This document shows, in pieces, positions 31,045-31,061 of a stretch of 31,061 bases of DNA. The first letter of the stretch is position 1. Every line of letters starts with the position of its first letter. The translations under genes were made by a program, and so were the position numbers. Origin of the DNA: CAYJLC01 sp964370735. GTDB taxonomy: Bacteria > Bacillota > Clostridia > Oscillospirales > Butyricicoccaceae. Where the stretch lies: assembly GCA_964370735.1 (NCBI GenBank), contig CAYJLC010000022.1:1-31061 (forward strand). The letters run 5' to 3'. The notes under the pieces were generated by a model. The model had not been told where the DNA came from. It made no database searches and worked only from the letters and a program-made list of their open reading frames with translations.

Positions 31045-31061
31045 AGAATATGCTTAAAAAA

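Overview
The window is a low-GC, protein-dense chromosomal segment from an anaerobic, flagellated, endospore-forming Firmicute, most likely a Clostridia/Lachnospiraceae-like organism. The evidence is pyruvate:ferredoxin oxidoreductase (strict anaerobe metabolism), the FliD-FliS-FliT flagellar cap operon, the sporulation genes yqfC, yqfD and ylbJ, AGGAGG-type ribosome binding sites and sigma-A promoters with 17-base spacers. Two runs of N (100 and 10 bases) show a scaffolded draft or metagenome assembly. Stop codons TAA, TAG and TGA all end recognisable genes, so the standard code applies.

Layout. (1) 1-1040: 3' end of nifJ, closed by a bidirectional terminator. (2) 1052-2938, minus strand: a ParA ATPase and a partner made of a basic N-terminus, a 15-residue repeat linker and a C-terminal ComFB domain; the linker holds the 100-N gap. 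(3) 3000-6248, plus: flagellar operon fliD, fliS, fliT-like, behind a sigma-28-like promoter. (4) 6277-6531: a non-coding, hairpin-rich element with 16-bp terminal inverted repeats (MITE-like). (5) 10764-6552, minus: response regulator, sensor kinase and a membrane HtrA protease, a secretion-stress type operon; the protease has a cytoplasmic Gly/Tyr/Asn/Gln repeat domain. (6) 10896-12140, plus: hflX with its own promoter and terminator. (7) 15982-12384, minus: an HPr paralogue in which His15 is Tyr, then uvrC, rsmD, coaD and a coiled-coil protein. (8) 22488-16071, minus: yqfC, yqfD, ybeY, dgkA, era, recO, mutS2. (9) 22606-27537, plus: ylbJ, trpS, a wecA/tagO-type transferase, wecB and an unrecognised membrane-anchored protein. 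(10) 27644-31044, plus: gltX and glnS.

Most of the window is conserved housekeeping. The least ordinary parts are the ParA/ComFB pair beside the flagellar cap operon, the low-complexity cytoplasmic domain on HtrA, the Tyr15 HPr with a palindrome inside its promoter, the structured element at 6277-6531, and a glutaminyl-tRNA synthetase in a Firmicute background. The ParA/ComFB locus is the best candidate for an under-described system: a ParA-type positioning ATPase co-translated with a protein whose terminal domain belongs to a family reported to bind cyclic dinucleotides.
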